DNA from: Candidatus Thalassarchaeaceae archaeon
GTDB lineage: Archaea > Thermoplasmatota > Poseidoniia > Poseidoniales > Thalassarchaeaceae
DNA: 56,179 nucleotides
Assembly (NCBI GenBank): GCA_023700255.1
Contig: JAJPRD010000007.1
Span: 1-56,179, forward strand
Reading direction: 5' to 3'
Part shown: positions 1-8,106 of the stretch, in pieces
Position numbering within the stretch: position 1 is the first letter of the stretch
Layout: each line of letters opens with the position of its first letter
Position numbers and translations under genes: made by a program
The notes under the pieces: generated by a model
What the model was told of the DNA's origin: nothing
The model's input: only the letters and a program-made list of their open reading frames with translations
Database searches by the model: none

Positions 1-141
1 CAACCTGCATCTCTTGGAGGCGAAGTTTCGACATACCCCTATGGTTCATCGAAGGCTCGTTTGCGCCGCCCTCAGACTTCAGGTCACCATTATTGACGAT
101 TTGTGAATAGCAGAGCACGTCAACACTCCCCCTAGCCCATA
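1..141 (-). ncRNA. ffs: Archaeal SRP (7S) RNA, 5' domain, truncated by window edge
   Basis: Read on the minus strand, this begins with GGGCTAGG and continues with the order of elements of the archaeal SRP RNA Alu domain. Helix 3 (GGAG/CTCT) closes a loop containing TTGACG (plus-strand 118-123). Helix 4 (TCAC/GTGA) closes a loop containing CGTCAA (plus-strand 93-98). These two loops are perfect complements, matching the known loop 3-loop 4 tertiary pairing. The start of helix 5 follows with CTGAAGTCTGAGGGCGGC, which resembles CCGAAGCCCGAGGGGCGG in methanogen 7S RNA. The region is more GC-rich than its neighbours and has no ORF. The S domain and 3' end lie beyond base 1. The 5' end near 141 is estimated from the upstream TATA-like box. 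Confidence 0.88.
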
Positions 142-160
142 TGAGCGTCTTAAGGGACAC

Positions 161-170
161 ATTTTAATGA
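161..170 (-). promoter_or_regulatory. TATA-like box for SRP RNA
   Basis: On the minus strand this reads TCATTAAAAT. It lies about 25 bases upstream of the predicted SRP RNA 5' end, the usual archaeal TATA spacing. It is an AT-rich element in front of a GC-richer RNA gene and was identified by position only. Confidence 0.4.
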
Positions 171-197
171 AACCCTAACAAGTTGTAGGGAATTTAT

Positions 198-587
198 TCA
201 TTCAGCATCATATTTAGAGGGACAACCAGTCTGAATAGAATTAGCTGAAATTGTCCATTTACCATCTTGTTGTATAAGATCGCCCTTAACTGCAATTACA
301 TAGCCTTCAGCGAAACCATCAGGTAATGCGACTGAAGATATATCGATGAATATTTGACTTTCTTCATTTGATCCTTGTAAAATAAAGATTTTTGATTGAT
401 CATCTACTGAACCTTCTAGTACAGTACCTCTAAGATGAACTTCTTCAGAAGTAAATTCATTTGGTGATGCCATAACTTCATCAACTGTATACTGTACTTC
501 TGGGTCTATACTTATGAACATCAAAGAAATTAGAACTAACAGAGCAACTCCGACGATTAATAATCGAGTTCCCCTAGTAGCTGCCAT
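198..587 (-). CDS. ccmE: CcmE-like haem chaperone with CxxxY motif
   Basis: A 129-residue protein with one N-terminal membrane segment (about residues 5-27) followed by a beta-rich OB-fold domain. The pattern IFILQG...IFIDISS...LPDGFAEGYVIAVKGDL matches CcmE (FRLxD...Y.G..PD.F.EG..vv..G). CcmE carries haem to apocytochrome c outside the membrane. Classical CcmE binds haem through His in HxxxY. Here the C-terminal motif is CPSKY, with Cys122 and Tyr126, the variant seen in archaeal and Desulfovibrio system I* proteins. The ATG at 587 is preferred because the longer frame starts at TTG 647 and overlaps pyrD. It lies 40 bases downstream of pyrD on the same strand. No other Ccm genes are in the window. 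Confidence 0.8.
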   Translation of the reverse strand: MAATRGTRLLIVGVALLVLISLMFISIDPEVQYTVDEVMASPNEFTSEEVHLRGTVLEGSVDDQSKIFILQGSNEESQIFIDISSVALPDGFAEGYVIAVKGDLIQQDGKWTISANSIQTGCPSKYDAE

Positions 588-627
588 AATGTACGCAACC
601 GAATTATACTGATGAGGTTTATGATTA

Positions 628-1731
628 TCATTTATGGTAATAACCAACTGCTTCTTGAATATTCAAAAAATTATTTTCCTTTACTTTTCTCTTTAAACCT
701 TTAACAATATGAGAAACTACTGAAGGTCCCTGAAATACTAAAGCAGAATATAATTGAATTAATGAAGCACCAGAATTTATCATATCCCATGCTGATTCGG
801 GAGAATCTATACCACCTACACCTACTATAGGGATCTTAGATTCAGTATAATCATACAATAAATTAACCACTTCTAATGAACGAGATTTCAGAGGTCTACC
901 AGATAGCCCTCCAGTTTGCGCGAATACAGAGCGCGATTGAGAGTTTTTAGGGACATATCTGGAAATAGTCGTATTCGTAGCTACAAAACCATCAACTCCT
1001 GATTTGAGAGCGGTTTCTGCGGAATTAAGTAATTGTTCATTTTCCATATCTGGTGAAAATTTTAACAAAATTGGTTTATAGTTCCCTTTTCTTTCACGAA
1101 CATTATTACAGGCTGAGAGTACTTTTGACAAATGTTCTTCTTCTTGCAATTCTCGTAGACCTGGGGTATTAGGTGAAGAAATATTTAGAACAAAAAAGTC
1201 AGAATAATCCCATAAAATATCCAGAGTTGATGAATAATCACCAGGTGCGTCATCATTAGAGACTTTTTTCGAACGGCCTATATTGGCAGCAATAGGATTG
1301 TTTGGCCATTGCCCCTTGGATTTTCTGTCAACTAAACTTTCCCTAACAGCTAAAGCTCCGGGGTTATTAAATCCCATTCGATTAACCAATGCATTTTCTT
1401 TATTTGCCCTAAACATCCTCGGCTTGGGATTACCATCCTGAGGGAATCTTGTAATCCCACCATATTCCATCCAAGAGAAACCTAGAGATGGCCATCCAGA
1501 AAGGGCTTGAGCCTTTTTATCAAAACCTGCTGCAAGTCCCAATGGATGATGAAAAGGCATACCGAATACAGTAGTAGGTAATTCAGGTGATTGGTAAAGA
1601 GATTCAAGAATACCTCTACCAATTGAAGTCTGACCTATTTTAGTCAATGACGAGACTCCAACTGAATGTGCTTTTTCGGAATCAATAAGGCGAAGCATTG
1701 GCCTTCCAAATATCCGATATGGCAGTCCCAT
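628..1731 (-). CDS. pyrD: Class 2 dihydroorotate dehydrogenase (quinone-dependent)
   Basis: Oxidises dihydroorotate to orotate in pyrimidine synthesis. The class 2 enzymes use FMN and pass electrons to membrane quinone. The 367-residue protein has the class 2 N-terminal helices (YRIFGRPMLRLIDSEKAHS), FGMPFHHPLGLAAGFDK, the NRMGFNNPG motif, and NISSPNTPGLRELQ, which carries the catalytic serine used by class 2 enzymes where class 1 has cysteine. The FMN phosphate-binding end GVGGI and SGASLIQLYSALVFQGP are also present. The ATG at 1731 gives full family length; an internal ATG at 1698 would lose part of the quinone-site helices. A quinone pool is implied, which fits the mqnC gene further right. 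Confidence 0.95.
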   Translation of the reverse strand: MGLPYRIFGRPMLRLIDSEKAHSVGVSSLTKIGQTSIGRGILESLYQSPELPTTVFGMPFHHPLGLAAGFDKKAQALSGWPSLGFSWMEYGGITRFPQDGNPKPRMFRANKENALVNRMGFNNPGALAVRESLVDRKSKGQWPNNPIAANIGRSKKVSNDDAPGDYSSTLDILWDYSDFFVLNISSPNTPGLRELQEEEHLSKVLSACNNVRERKGNYKPILLKFSPDMENEQLLNSAETALKSGVDGFVATNTTISRYVPKNSQSRSVFAQTGGLSGRPLKSRSLEVVNLLYDYTESKIPIVGVGGIDSPESAWDMINSGASLIQLYSALVFQGPSVVSHIVKGLKRKVKENNFLNIQEAVGYYHK

Positions 1732-1784
1732 TAGGAAGTCGGTTCAACCGACACTCTTCAAGCGTTGCGCACTTCGGAAGAATC

Positions 1785-2192
1785 ATGATGAGTTCTTCAG
1801 AGGATGCAGCAGTTTCCGAATTGGCAAGAAGAATTCTTAGATCTAATGGGCTTACAATAATTCACAATGGAGAATTATCCGAACAAATTGAACAATTATC
1901 TTTTGAATTATCAGATAGAGCGCCTAAAATAGTTTTTGGGATTAAGGGTCAGATTAATAGTTCAAACAAAATCATTTTTGAAAATAAAAATACCGGTGAT
2001 GGCATGATTTCTATAAGTCCTCCGAATTCGTTGGAAATTGTATGGATAAAAGGAGGACTTAATGTCTGGGAAAAACTTCGTCAAAAAATTATAGAATTAG
2101 GTGCAGCTGGTTATCCAGGGTGCGTAGGTTGTGCAGGCCCTGCTGCAAGTGAACCATGGGATGAAGAATATTCGAGAAATGAAATTTTATGA
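1785..2192 (+). CDS. Small protein with C-terminal CxxC, unknown function
   Basis: I do not recognise the family. The frame opens at 1698, but ATG at 1785 (or 1788) is chosen because the upstream part runs antisense into the pyrD start. The roughly 135-residue product begins with a helical region (SEDAAVSELARRILRSNGL), then strands, and ends in a glycine/cysteine-rich segment, GYPGCVGCAGPAA, with a CxxC that could bind metal or act in redox. There is no signal peptide or membrane segment. It is divergent from pyrD and precedes topA on the same strand, but topA appears to have its own promoter. Coding is supported by amino-acid composition and the absence of a better frame. Confidence 0.65.
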   Translation: MMSSSEDAAVSELARRILRSNGLTIIHNGELSEQIEQLSFELSDRAPKIVFGIKGQINSSNKIIFENKNTGDGMISISPPNSLEIVWIKGGLNVWEKLRQKIIELGAAGYPGCVGCAGPAASEPWDEEYSRNEIL

Positions 2193-2198
2193 CTTGGC

Positions 2199-2226
2199 TA
2201 CGCGCGCTCACGTACGCGCACGCGCT
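2199..2226. other. Alternating purine-pyrimidine CG-rich tract upstream of topA
   Basis: Directly after the small CxxC gene the sequence becomes TACGCGCGC, TC, then ACGTACGCGCACGCGC, 25 bases of almost unbroken purine-pyrimidine alternation in an AT-rich genome. Such tracts favour Z-DNA under negative supercoiling. GCGCG (2202-2206) and CGCGC (2215-2219) could also form a short hairpin. The tract lies about 100 bases before the topA start. The sequence pattern is seen directly; any function is inference. Confidence 0.5.
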
Positions 2227-2251
2227 TTGTAACAAACTGGTTTGACTCAAG

Positions 2252-2259
2252 TTTATACA
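2252..2259 (+). promoter_or_regulatory. TATA-like box for topA
   Basis: TTTATACA is a good match to the archaeal TATA consensus. It would place transcription start near 2280, leaving a leader of about 45 bases before the GTG at 2327. Assigned by motif and position only. Confidence 0.4.
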
Positions 2260-2326
2260 GTTAGTATTGTGCCACCACGAATAATGGTCGATGCTAAGAT
2301 ATTGACTAAGTGAATAGGTGGTTATT

Positions 2327-4585
2327 GTGAAACTGATGATTCTCGAGTCTGGTGCTAAAGCAAAGACAGTGAAGAAATACTTAGGTAAAGGATGGATTGT
2401 CCAAGCTTGTGGAGGCCATGTACAAGACCTTCCTTCCAAAGGAAGTAAAGGATCTTCAAAATCCATGTGGGATTCAGAAAGAAATGTATTACCAGATCCA
2501 CCATGGGGATGGACTTCTGGAGCACAAAAGAAAATAACAGACTTAGTTAAGAAAGCAAAGTCATCCAAAGTTGATGAAGTGTTCATTGCAACTGACCCTG
2601 ATAGAGAAGGAGAATTTATTGCTTGGAGACTAAGTATGATTTTTGCTAAATTCCCATCTCAAAAAAGAGTGACATTTAATGAAATTACTGAGAAATCAGT
2701 CAAACACGCTATTGAAAATGCAAGGGATATTGATACTGCTTTAGTTGATTCGGCCAAAGTAAGGCGATTTATGGACAGATTAGTGGGTTTTGAATGTTCA
2801 AGGTTTTCGAGATCTTGGAAACTAGCATCAATGGGGCGAGTGCAAACTCCAACATTAGGATTCATAGTTGAAAGAGAAATATTACGTGACCAACATGTAC
2901 CTATAAGTTATTACAGTGTTAATTTCGATTCAAATGATATTAATTTCAAAATTAGATTCCATGAAAAAGATGACCCTGAGGCTTGGCTAGATGATGCAGG
3001 GAAACATTTCCCTGACAGAACCTTTAATGAAGAATTAGCTAGAGATGCTATTTCTAAATTAAATATAAATAAAACAATAAAAATTCAATCTGTTAAAGAA
3101 GGAAAGAATAAAAGAAGTCCCAAACCACCATTTACTACTGATACAATGCTGCAATCTGCAAGTTCAAATCTAGGTTGGTCAGTAGCCAGAACAAGTTCAG
3201 TTGCAGGAGAACTATACAATTCTGGACATGTCACTTATATCCGTACTGATTCTACAAGAACAAATGAAGATGCTAGAAAAACTATCAAGGATTTCATTAA
3301 AGAAAAATATGGAGAAAATCATTTAGGACCAGGTGCATTAGGAGCAGATGCTAAGAAAGGCAGTTCTAATGTTCAAGATGCTCACGAAGCGATTAGACCT
3401 ACAAGACCCGAGGTACCTCAATTGAGTGATGTCAAAGATGATCAACAATTACTATACCAACTAATATGGTCAAGATTTGCGGGTAGTCAAATGTCTAACT
3501 CAATACGTGAAACAAGAAGTATACAAGCAACCACAGATAACTTAGACAAAAAAATTACAGGCACAGCATCATGGAGAATTCATCCAGGATGGGAGGCAGT
3601 ATACGGATTATACCATAAAGAAGTGAAGTTAGAACCTCCAGAATCTAAACTTACAAACGGATCAATATGGGAATTGGAATTTGGCGATGAAAGCCCTAAA
3701 TTAATCGATGATGAAACAAAACCTCCTAGGAGATTCTCAGAAAGTTCAATAGTTCAAGAAATGAAAAAAGAGGGGATTGGAAGGCCTTCTACATATGTAT
3801 CCACTATTCAAACACTGAATAAAAGAAAATATGTTGAAAATAATAGCGGTGCACTGATTCCGACTGATGCAGGTAGAACAATGTGGCTAGAAGTTGTTCC
3901 ATTTTATAATGAACAAAATGAAAATGGTCTTTTTGCTGCACAATTCACTGCTAAAATGGAAGCTGACCTTGACACTATAGAAAACGATACCCAGTCAGCT
4001 CCTAAAGTATGGCATGACTTTGTCGATGTTTTCAAGGAAATGAATGATGTTGCCAAAACTAAGAAAAGAAGTATCCCCTCAAAAAGACAAATTGAATTAC
4101 TAAATAATTTAGTAAAAAACATGAGTGATGATGATGTATTCAAGTCTTTACAAGGCAAGAAACCTGAAGAATTAACAGGGGAAGAAATGAGACTTACTCT
4201 TGACAAAATAATACAAGAGGGAGGAGATTTCCCAGCTAGTGATAAACAAATGAAATTGATAATAAAATTAGCAGATCAACTAGGTCACAATCTTGAAGAA
4301 ATCTGTAAAATGTCGGAAACAGATGACATAAACAAATTGACCGGAGGAAAAGATGGTACTGCCAGTAATTTAATTGATATTTTGATAAAACAAAGTCAAT
4401 TATTACCTGCTTCGGAACCACAAGTGAAATTAGTTAACAAATTAGCAGTAAGAGAAGAAGTTCCATTAAGTGATATCCTATCTATTGCAGATATTGTATC
4501 TATTGATGAAATGACTAAACAGGATGCAAGTAAAATCATAGACACTATTATGAAAAAGAATAAAAAATCTAAGAAAAAGAAGTGA
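2327..4585 (+). CDS. topA: DNA topoisomerase I (type IA)
   Basis: Relaxes negatively supercoiled DNA through a tyrosine-linked single-strand break. GTG 2327 is chosen because it gives the family start VKLMILESGAKAKT; the frame also allows GTG 2318. The TOPRIM domain opens the protein, with ATDPDREGEF around residue 88. RFMDRLVGFECSRFSR and MGRVQTPTLG follow. The active site is GHVTYIRTDSTRT with Tyr304. Near residue 480, EGIGRPSTYVSTI is typical of the family. The C terminus carries no cysteine zinc fingers. Instead there are three similar units starting near residues 584, 636 and 694 (PSKRQ, PASDKQ, PASEPQ), each ending in a helix like ASKIIDTIM, followed by a lysine-rich tail. The stop overlaps the next gene by 4 nt. 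Confidence 0.95.
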   Translation: MKLMILESGAKAKTVKKYLGKGWIVQACGGHVQDLPSKGSKGSSKSMWDSERNVLPDPPWGWTSGAQKKITDLVKKAKSSKVDEVFIATDPDREGEFIAWRLSMIFAKFPSQKRVTFNEITEKSVKHAIENARDIDTALVDSAKVRRFMDRLVGFECSRFSRSWKLASMGRVQTPTLGFIVEREILRDQHVPISYYSVNFDSNDINFKIRFHEKDDPEAWLDDAGKHFPDRTFNEELARDAISKLNINKTIKIQSVKEGKNKRSPKPPFTTDTMLQSASSNLGWSVARTSSVAGELYNSGHVTYIRTDSTRTNEDARKTIKDFIKEKYGENHLGPGALGADAKKGSSNVQDAHEAIRPTRPEVPQLSDVKDDQQLLYQLIWSRFAGSQMSNSIRETRSIQATTDNLDKKITGTASWRIHPGWEAVYGLYHKEVKLEPPESKLTNGSIWELEFGDESPKLIDDETKPPRRFSESSIVQEMKKEGIGRPSTYVSTIQTLNKRKYVENNSGALIPTDAGRTMWLEVVPFYNEQNENGLFAAQFTAKMEADLDTIENDTQSAPKVWHDFVDVFKEMNDVAKTKKRSIPSKRQIELLNNLVKNMSDDDVFKSLQGKKPEELTGEEMRLTLDKIIQEGGDFPASDKQMKLIIKLADQLGHNLEEICKMSETDDINKLTGGKDGTASNLIDILIKQSQLLPASEPQVKLVNKLAVREEVPLSDILSIADIVSIDEMTKQDASKIIDTIMKKNKKSKKKK

Positions 4586-5841
4586 GATTAGAATTAGAAG
4601 ATATCAATAAGGCTAGGCCACTGAATAGTGATATGAATGACTACGATTATGACGTAGTCATTGTTGGTGCTGGGCCAGTAGGTGGCTATCTTTCTAGGAG
4701 ATTAACGGAAAATGGAATTACTGTTTTAATTTTAGAAGAACATGCAGAAATTGGAAGACCTTTTCAATGTGCAGGATTAATTAACCCAAAAGCAATGAGT
4801 TTAGTGCAATTAGAAAACACTGTACTGACACCAATTTGGGGGGCAAGAATTTATAGCCCTGAGGGTACTTTAGTAGAAATCGGACATGAAGATAAAATTA
4901 GAACTTGGTCGGTATGTAGAAAATTATTCGATGAAGCAGTGGTAATGCAGGGAATAGAATCTGGAGCAGAACTATGGGTTTCAAGTAAGCCAATAAAACT
5001 TGAAATAACTAATGAGGCTGTTGAACTCGAGATTAGAACGCCTGAAGGAACAAAGAATGTAAGATCGAAAATGATATGTGGAGCAGATGGTGCTCATTCT
5101 TGGGTTCGAAGAACTCTACGATTAGGTCGTCCAAAAGAAACTATGATTGGTATGCAAATAGAAGTTACCGGTTACCAAGGTGTCGAGGGAAAACTTGACA
5201 TGTATACTGGCTCTAACATTTCACCAGGATTTTTTGCATGGGCCATACCATCTGGAGAAACTACAAGGATTGGTGTTTGGAGCCAAACAAAATATATCGG
5301 AGATGAATCTTGTGAAGATTTATTGATTAAATTAATGAAAACAGGGAAATGGAGCCATCGATTTAAAGATTGTAAAGAAGTTGGTAGATTTGTCGGCTCG
5401 GTACCAAGTGGAATTCTCAAGAAAACTACTTCTAGGAGAGCAGCATTATTTGGAGACGCAGCTGGTATATGCAAACCAACAACAGGAGGAGGAATCGGCC
5501 CGGGTTTTTCTCATATTGATTTAATTATTGAAGATTTAGTAGAATCAATAAATAAAAATATTTTAGATTCCAAAGAACTGAAAAATATTGATAAGAAACT
5601 AGATAAAATGAGAAAATCTCAAAATAGAGCAAGGGGCCTTAGAGATGCTTTTTTATCGCAATCGGATGATAAAGAATTAGAAGAAATATTCAAAATTTGG
5701 GCCAAACCAGAAGTAATATCTATGATTAATGAAGTAGGAGAAATAGAAAACCCAATACCATTAGGAACAAAAATGCTTAAAGAAATACCTGAATTTAGGA
5801 AGTTAGCTGGTAAGGCAATTAGATCAGTTTTATGGAGTTGA
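4582..5841 (+). CDS. Geranylgeranyl reductase family flavoprotein
   Basis: FAD-dependent enzymes of this family saturate the geranylgeranyl chains of archaeal ether lipids. The dinucleotide-binding motif VVIVGAGPVGGYLSRRL is near residue 26. It is followed by EEHAEIGRPFQCAGLI, a GADGAHSWVRR motif, PGFFAWAIPSG (corresponding to the family YxWxFP motif at the substrate cavity) and GDAAGICKPTTGGGIGPG for flavin binding. The GTG start at 4582 overlaps the topA stop (GTGA), implying co-transcription. ATG 4633, just before the FAD motif, is an alternative start. The family is broad, so related roles such as reduction of a quinone side chain are possible, but lipid reduction is the likeliest role in an archaeon. 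Confidence 0.88.
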   Translation: MRLELEDINKARPLNSDMNDYDYDVVIVGAGPVGGYLSRRLTENGITVLILEEHAEIGRPFQCAGLINPKAMSLVQLENTVLTPIWGARIYSPEGTLVEIGHEDKIRTWSVCRKLFDEAVVMQGIESGAELWVSSKPIKLEITNEAVELEIRTPEGTKNVRSKMICGADGAHSWVRRTLRLGRPKETMIGMQIEVTGYQGVEGKLDMYTGSNISPGFFAWAIPSGETTRIGVWSQTKYIGDESCEDLLIKLMKTGKWSHRFKDCKEVGRFVGSVPSGILKKTTSRRAALFGDAAGICKPTTGGGIGPGFSHIDLIIEDLVESINKNILDSKELKNIDKKLDKMRKSQNRARGLRDAFLSQSDDKELEEIFKIWAKPEVISMINEVGEIENPIPLGTKMLKEIPEFRKLAGKAIRSVLWS

Positions 5842-5845
5842 ATCT

Positions 5846-6943
5846 GTGGAAGAATCAGTGCAAAGAATTCGTTATCCTCCTTTCGAACACTCTGATATGA
5901 TTCCAAAAGAAATCCCAATCATAGAGATAATATTAGAATCGGAAAATACCCCTCCACCCCCATTTAAAATAGGTAAAGATGATGATTGGTTAGTAGAGTG
6001 GACGAAAATAAGTAAAGAGAATAAAGGATTACCTAGGATAAAGGGAGATGTTTCGAAAGAAACTTTTCCATTTCTAATGAGAACTAGAAATGGTTGGTAT
6101 ATTGATCCTGACCCAATGCATTATAGAGCACGAAAAATGATTACACCAGCAGTGGTTCTAATAATCTCCACCTTGTTTTTAAGAGCAGTTACCCCTGCTA
6201 TTAAAGAAATAAAATTACTCTTGCCAATATTAGATCTTTTAAGTTACTCAATTAGAATAGGTCAACTGGATTATCCATTTTTTCTTTTTATTGCGTTTCC
6301 AATATTCGTATCACCAATGCTTTTCAGAATGATAGCAAATATGAGAGATATTAAGAGGCAAAATCAATTAATTACGAATCCTATTACTCCGCCTGAGATA
6401 ACTATCGATAAAAGTGCGAATGAAATTAAAATATCTAAATTAAAAATACCTAAAGGACTTGAAATAAAGAGAGCTAGGATACAAGTGGGAATTGCAGTTC
6501 CTGAAAGAAGAATGATTTTGCAATCTCAAGGTAAAAATGAAGGTGAACAAACAATACCTGGGATGTCAACTGCATTACCTGAAAGAAGAATTACTACTGG
6601 AGAAGAACTTGGTACAGGAGTTGGTGAATCTACACCTATGACTGTAGCTCATAGAAGATTAATGATGTTAGAACCTATGAGAGTTCTCGACCCTGGTCCA
6701 TGGGTTGATTTAACCGATTTAAGAGAAAAAGAAATAATTTTACATGGACCTGATGAATTATGGCCAGGATCTATTTACTCGGGATTAATAGCAGTACATT
6801 GGGAATTAATTTTAGAGTTTAAGACAAATGATGGCACCAATATGAAATGGGTCAGACCTTTGATAATGGATAATTACCATCATAGAATCGATATTAACAC
6901 ACTACCGGTGAAAAGTGGAAGATTAGAACTCTCTGATTATTAA
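5846..6943 (+). CDS. Two-pass membrane protein, unknown function
   Basis: A 365-residue protein with a GTG start 4 bases after the geranylgeranyl reductase, so third in the topA operon. It has a soluble N-terminal part of about 95 residues rich in proline and charge, two membrane segments (about residues 98-119 and 142-164), and a 200-residue C-terminal domain of beta character. That domain includes an internal repeat of the phrase PERRM/PERRI (in AVPERRMIL and ALPERRITT) and a segment WPGSIYSGLIAVHWELILEF that could be a beta-sandwich. No catalytic motif is evident. The stop codon overlaps the mqnC stop on the opposite strand through TTAA. The position suggests a membrane or lipid-related role, but this is not shown. 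Confidence 0.75.
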   Translation: MEESVQRIRYPPFEHSDMIPKEIPIIEIILESENTPPPPFKIGKDDDWLVEWTKISKENKGLPRIKGDVSKETFPFLMRTRNGWYIDPDPMHYRARKMITPAVVLIISTLFLRAVTPAIKEIKLLLPILDLLSYSIRIGQLDYPFFLFIAFPIFVSPMLFRMIANMRDIKRQNQLITNPITPPEITIDKSANEIKISKLKIPKGLEIKRARIQVGIAVPERRMILQSQGKNEGEQTIPGMSTALPERRITTGEELGTGVGESTPMTVAHRRLMMLEPMRVLDPGPWVDLTDLREKEIILHGPDELWPGSIYSGLIAVHWELILEFKTNDGTNMKWVRPLIMDNYHHRIDINTLPVKSGRLELSDY

Positions 6944-8106
6944 TTTTGAATAGGTATAGTTGCTATAAGATTTTTTTCTTCTATTATTATAGTGTCTAGA
7001 ATATTATAATCTGAGTCTCTCTTAATAGGTGTAAAGCCGGCTCTGAATATTGAATCTTGCAGTTCTTCTTCCTTGGCTAAGGTTTTTTTTGTTCCTGAGG
7101 CAGATACTACATTTTCTTCCATCATTGTAGAACCTGCATCATCAGCACCTGCTAGAATTGCCATTTGAGCAACGCCTAAACCCATTGTTGGCCAAGATGC
7201 TTGAATATGATCGATATTATCAAAAAATAAACGAGAGATAGATATGTGTCGCAAATACTCTACAGGGCCTGCTCCCAACTCTACTCGATTACGACCTTTG
7301 TTTCTTTTACCAAAAGAATTGTTTTCTAATTGTACTGGCCAAGCGACGAATGAAGTGAAACCTACCCTGTCTAATGATAGAGCATGATCCTGCATATTTC
7401 TAATTCTCTCCATATGTAAAACCCTATGGTGATCTGTTTCCCCAAAGCCAAAAACATTAGTTGCAGAAGTCGTAAGACCTAGTTCTTGAGCCTCAGACAT
7501 AACCCTTAGCCAATTATCTGCTGAACCTTTCTTAGGAGATATATCAAGTCGGACATCATCAACTAACATTTCTGCACCACCACCTGGAAGACCATGCATA
7601 CCTACATCTGCTAATTGCTTAAGGACCTCAGAAGTATTCAAACCACAAACATCAGCAATCCCTTCAATTTCTATAGGAGAAAAACAATCAAGAGAAATTG
7701 TTGGATGTTTTTCACGAATATTAGATATTAAGTCCAAATACCAATCAAGACCTAGTTCTGGATTTACCCCTCCTTGCATAAGAATTCTAGACCCACCAAT
7801 GTTTTCTAACTCAGAAATTCTTTGGCTAATTTCTTCAAATGTTTGAGTATAAACTTCAGAATGCCCGGGTGGCCTATAAAAAGAACAAAATTGGCAATTA
7901 ATAGTACAAATATTTGTATAATTAATATTACGATCAACTAAGTAAGTAACTAAATTGCCTGGGACTTGTATTTTCCTCCTTTCAAGGGAAGCAAACATCA
8001 AATCATTAATATCTGCATCCTCATATAATATTGTAGCGTCCTCAACAGTAAGACGTGGAGGTTCAAGAGATAATTGCTCTGAGAGTATTTCTTTCCAGTT
8101 ACGCAT
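6940..8106 (-). CDS. mqnC: Radical SAM cyclic dehypoxanthine futalosine synthase (MqnC)
   Basis: MqnC cyclises dehypoxanthine futalosine in the futalosine route to menaquinone. The radical SAM cluster motif is NICTINCQFC (Cys67, 71, 74 from ATG 8106). The surrounding YLVDRNINYTN, FYRPPGHSE, RILMQGGVNPELGLDWY, HGLPGGGAEMLVDDVR and TMMEENVVSASGT follow MqnC closely rather than the related CofH of F420 synthesis. GTG 8115 is a possible earlier start. The ATG at 8106 overlaps the end of the upstream pepP gene by 8 nt, so the two are probably co-transcribed. The other futalosine genes (mqnA, B, D) are not in this window. It supports quinone use, in line with class 2 PyrD. Confidence 0.88.
   Translation of the reverse strand: MRNWKEILSEQLSLEPPRLTVEDATILYEDADINDLMFASLERRKIQVPGNLVTYLVDRNINYTNICTINCQFCSFYRPPGHSEVYTQTFEEISQRISELENIGGSRILMQGGVNPELGLDWYLDLISNIREKHPTISLDCFSPIEIEGIADVCGLNTSEVLKQLADVGMHGLPGGGAEMLVDDVRLDISPKKGSADNWLRVMSEAQELGLTTSATNVFGFGETDHHRVLHMERIRNMQDHALSLDRVGFTSFVAWPVQLENNSFGKRNKGRNRVELGAGPVEYLRHISISRLFFDNIDHIQASWPTMGLGVAQMAILAGADDAGSTMMEENVVSASGTKKTLAKEEELQDSIFRAGFTPIKRDSDYNILDTIIIEEKNLIATIPIQN

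Noticed and set aside
2089-2586. 165-codon minus-strand frame across the topA start
   Set aside because: It runs antisense to clear TopA sequence and the small CxxC gene; it has no protein-like motifs.
6940-8106. CofH (F420 synthesis) as identity
   Set aside because: YRPPGH, PGGGAEMLVDDVR and MMEENVVSASGT follow MqnC more closely; a phylogeny would settle it.
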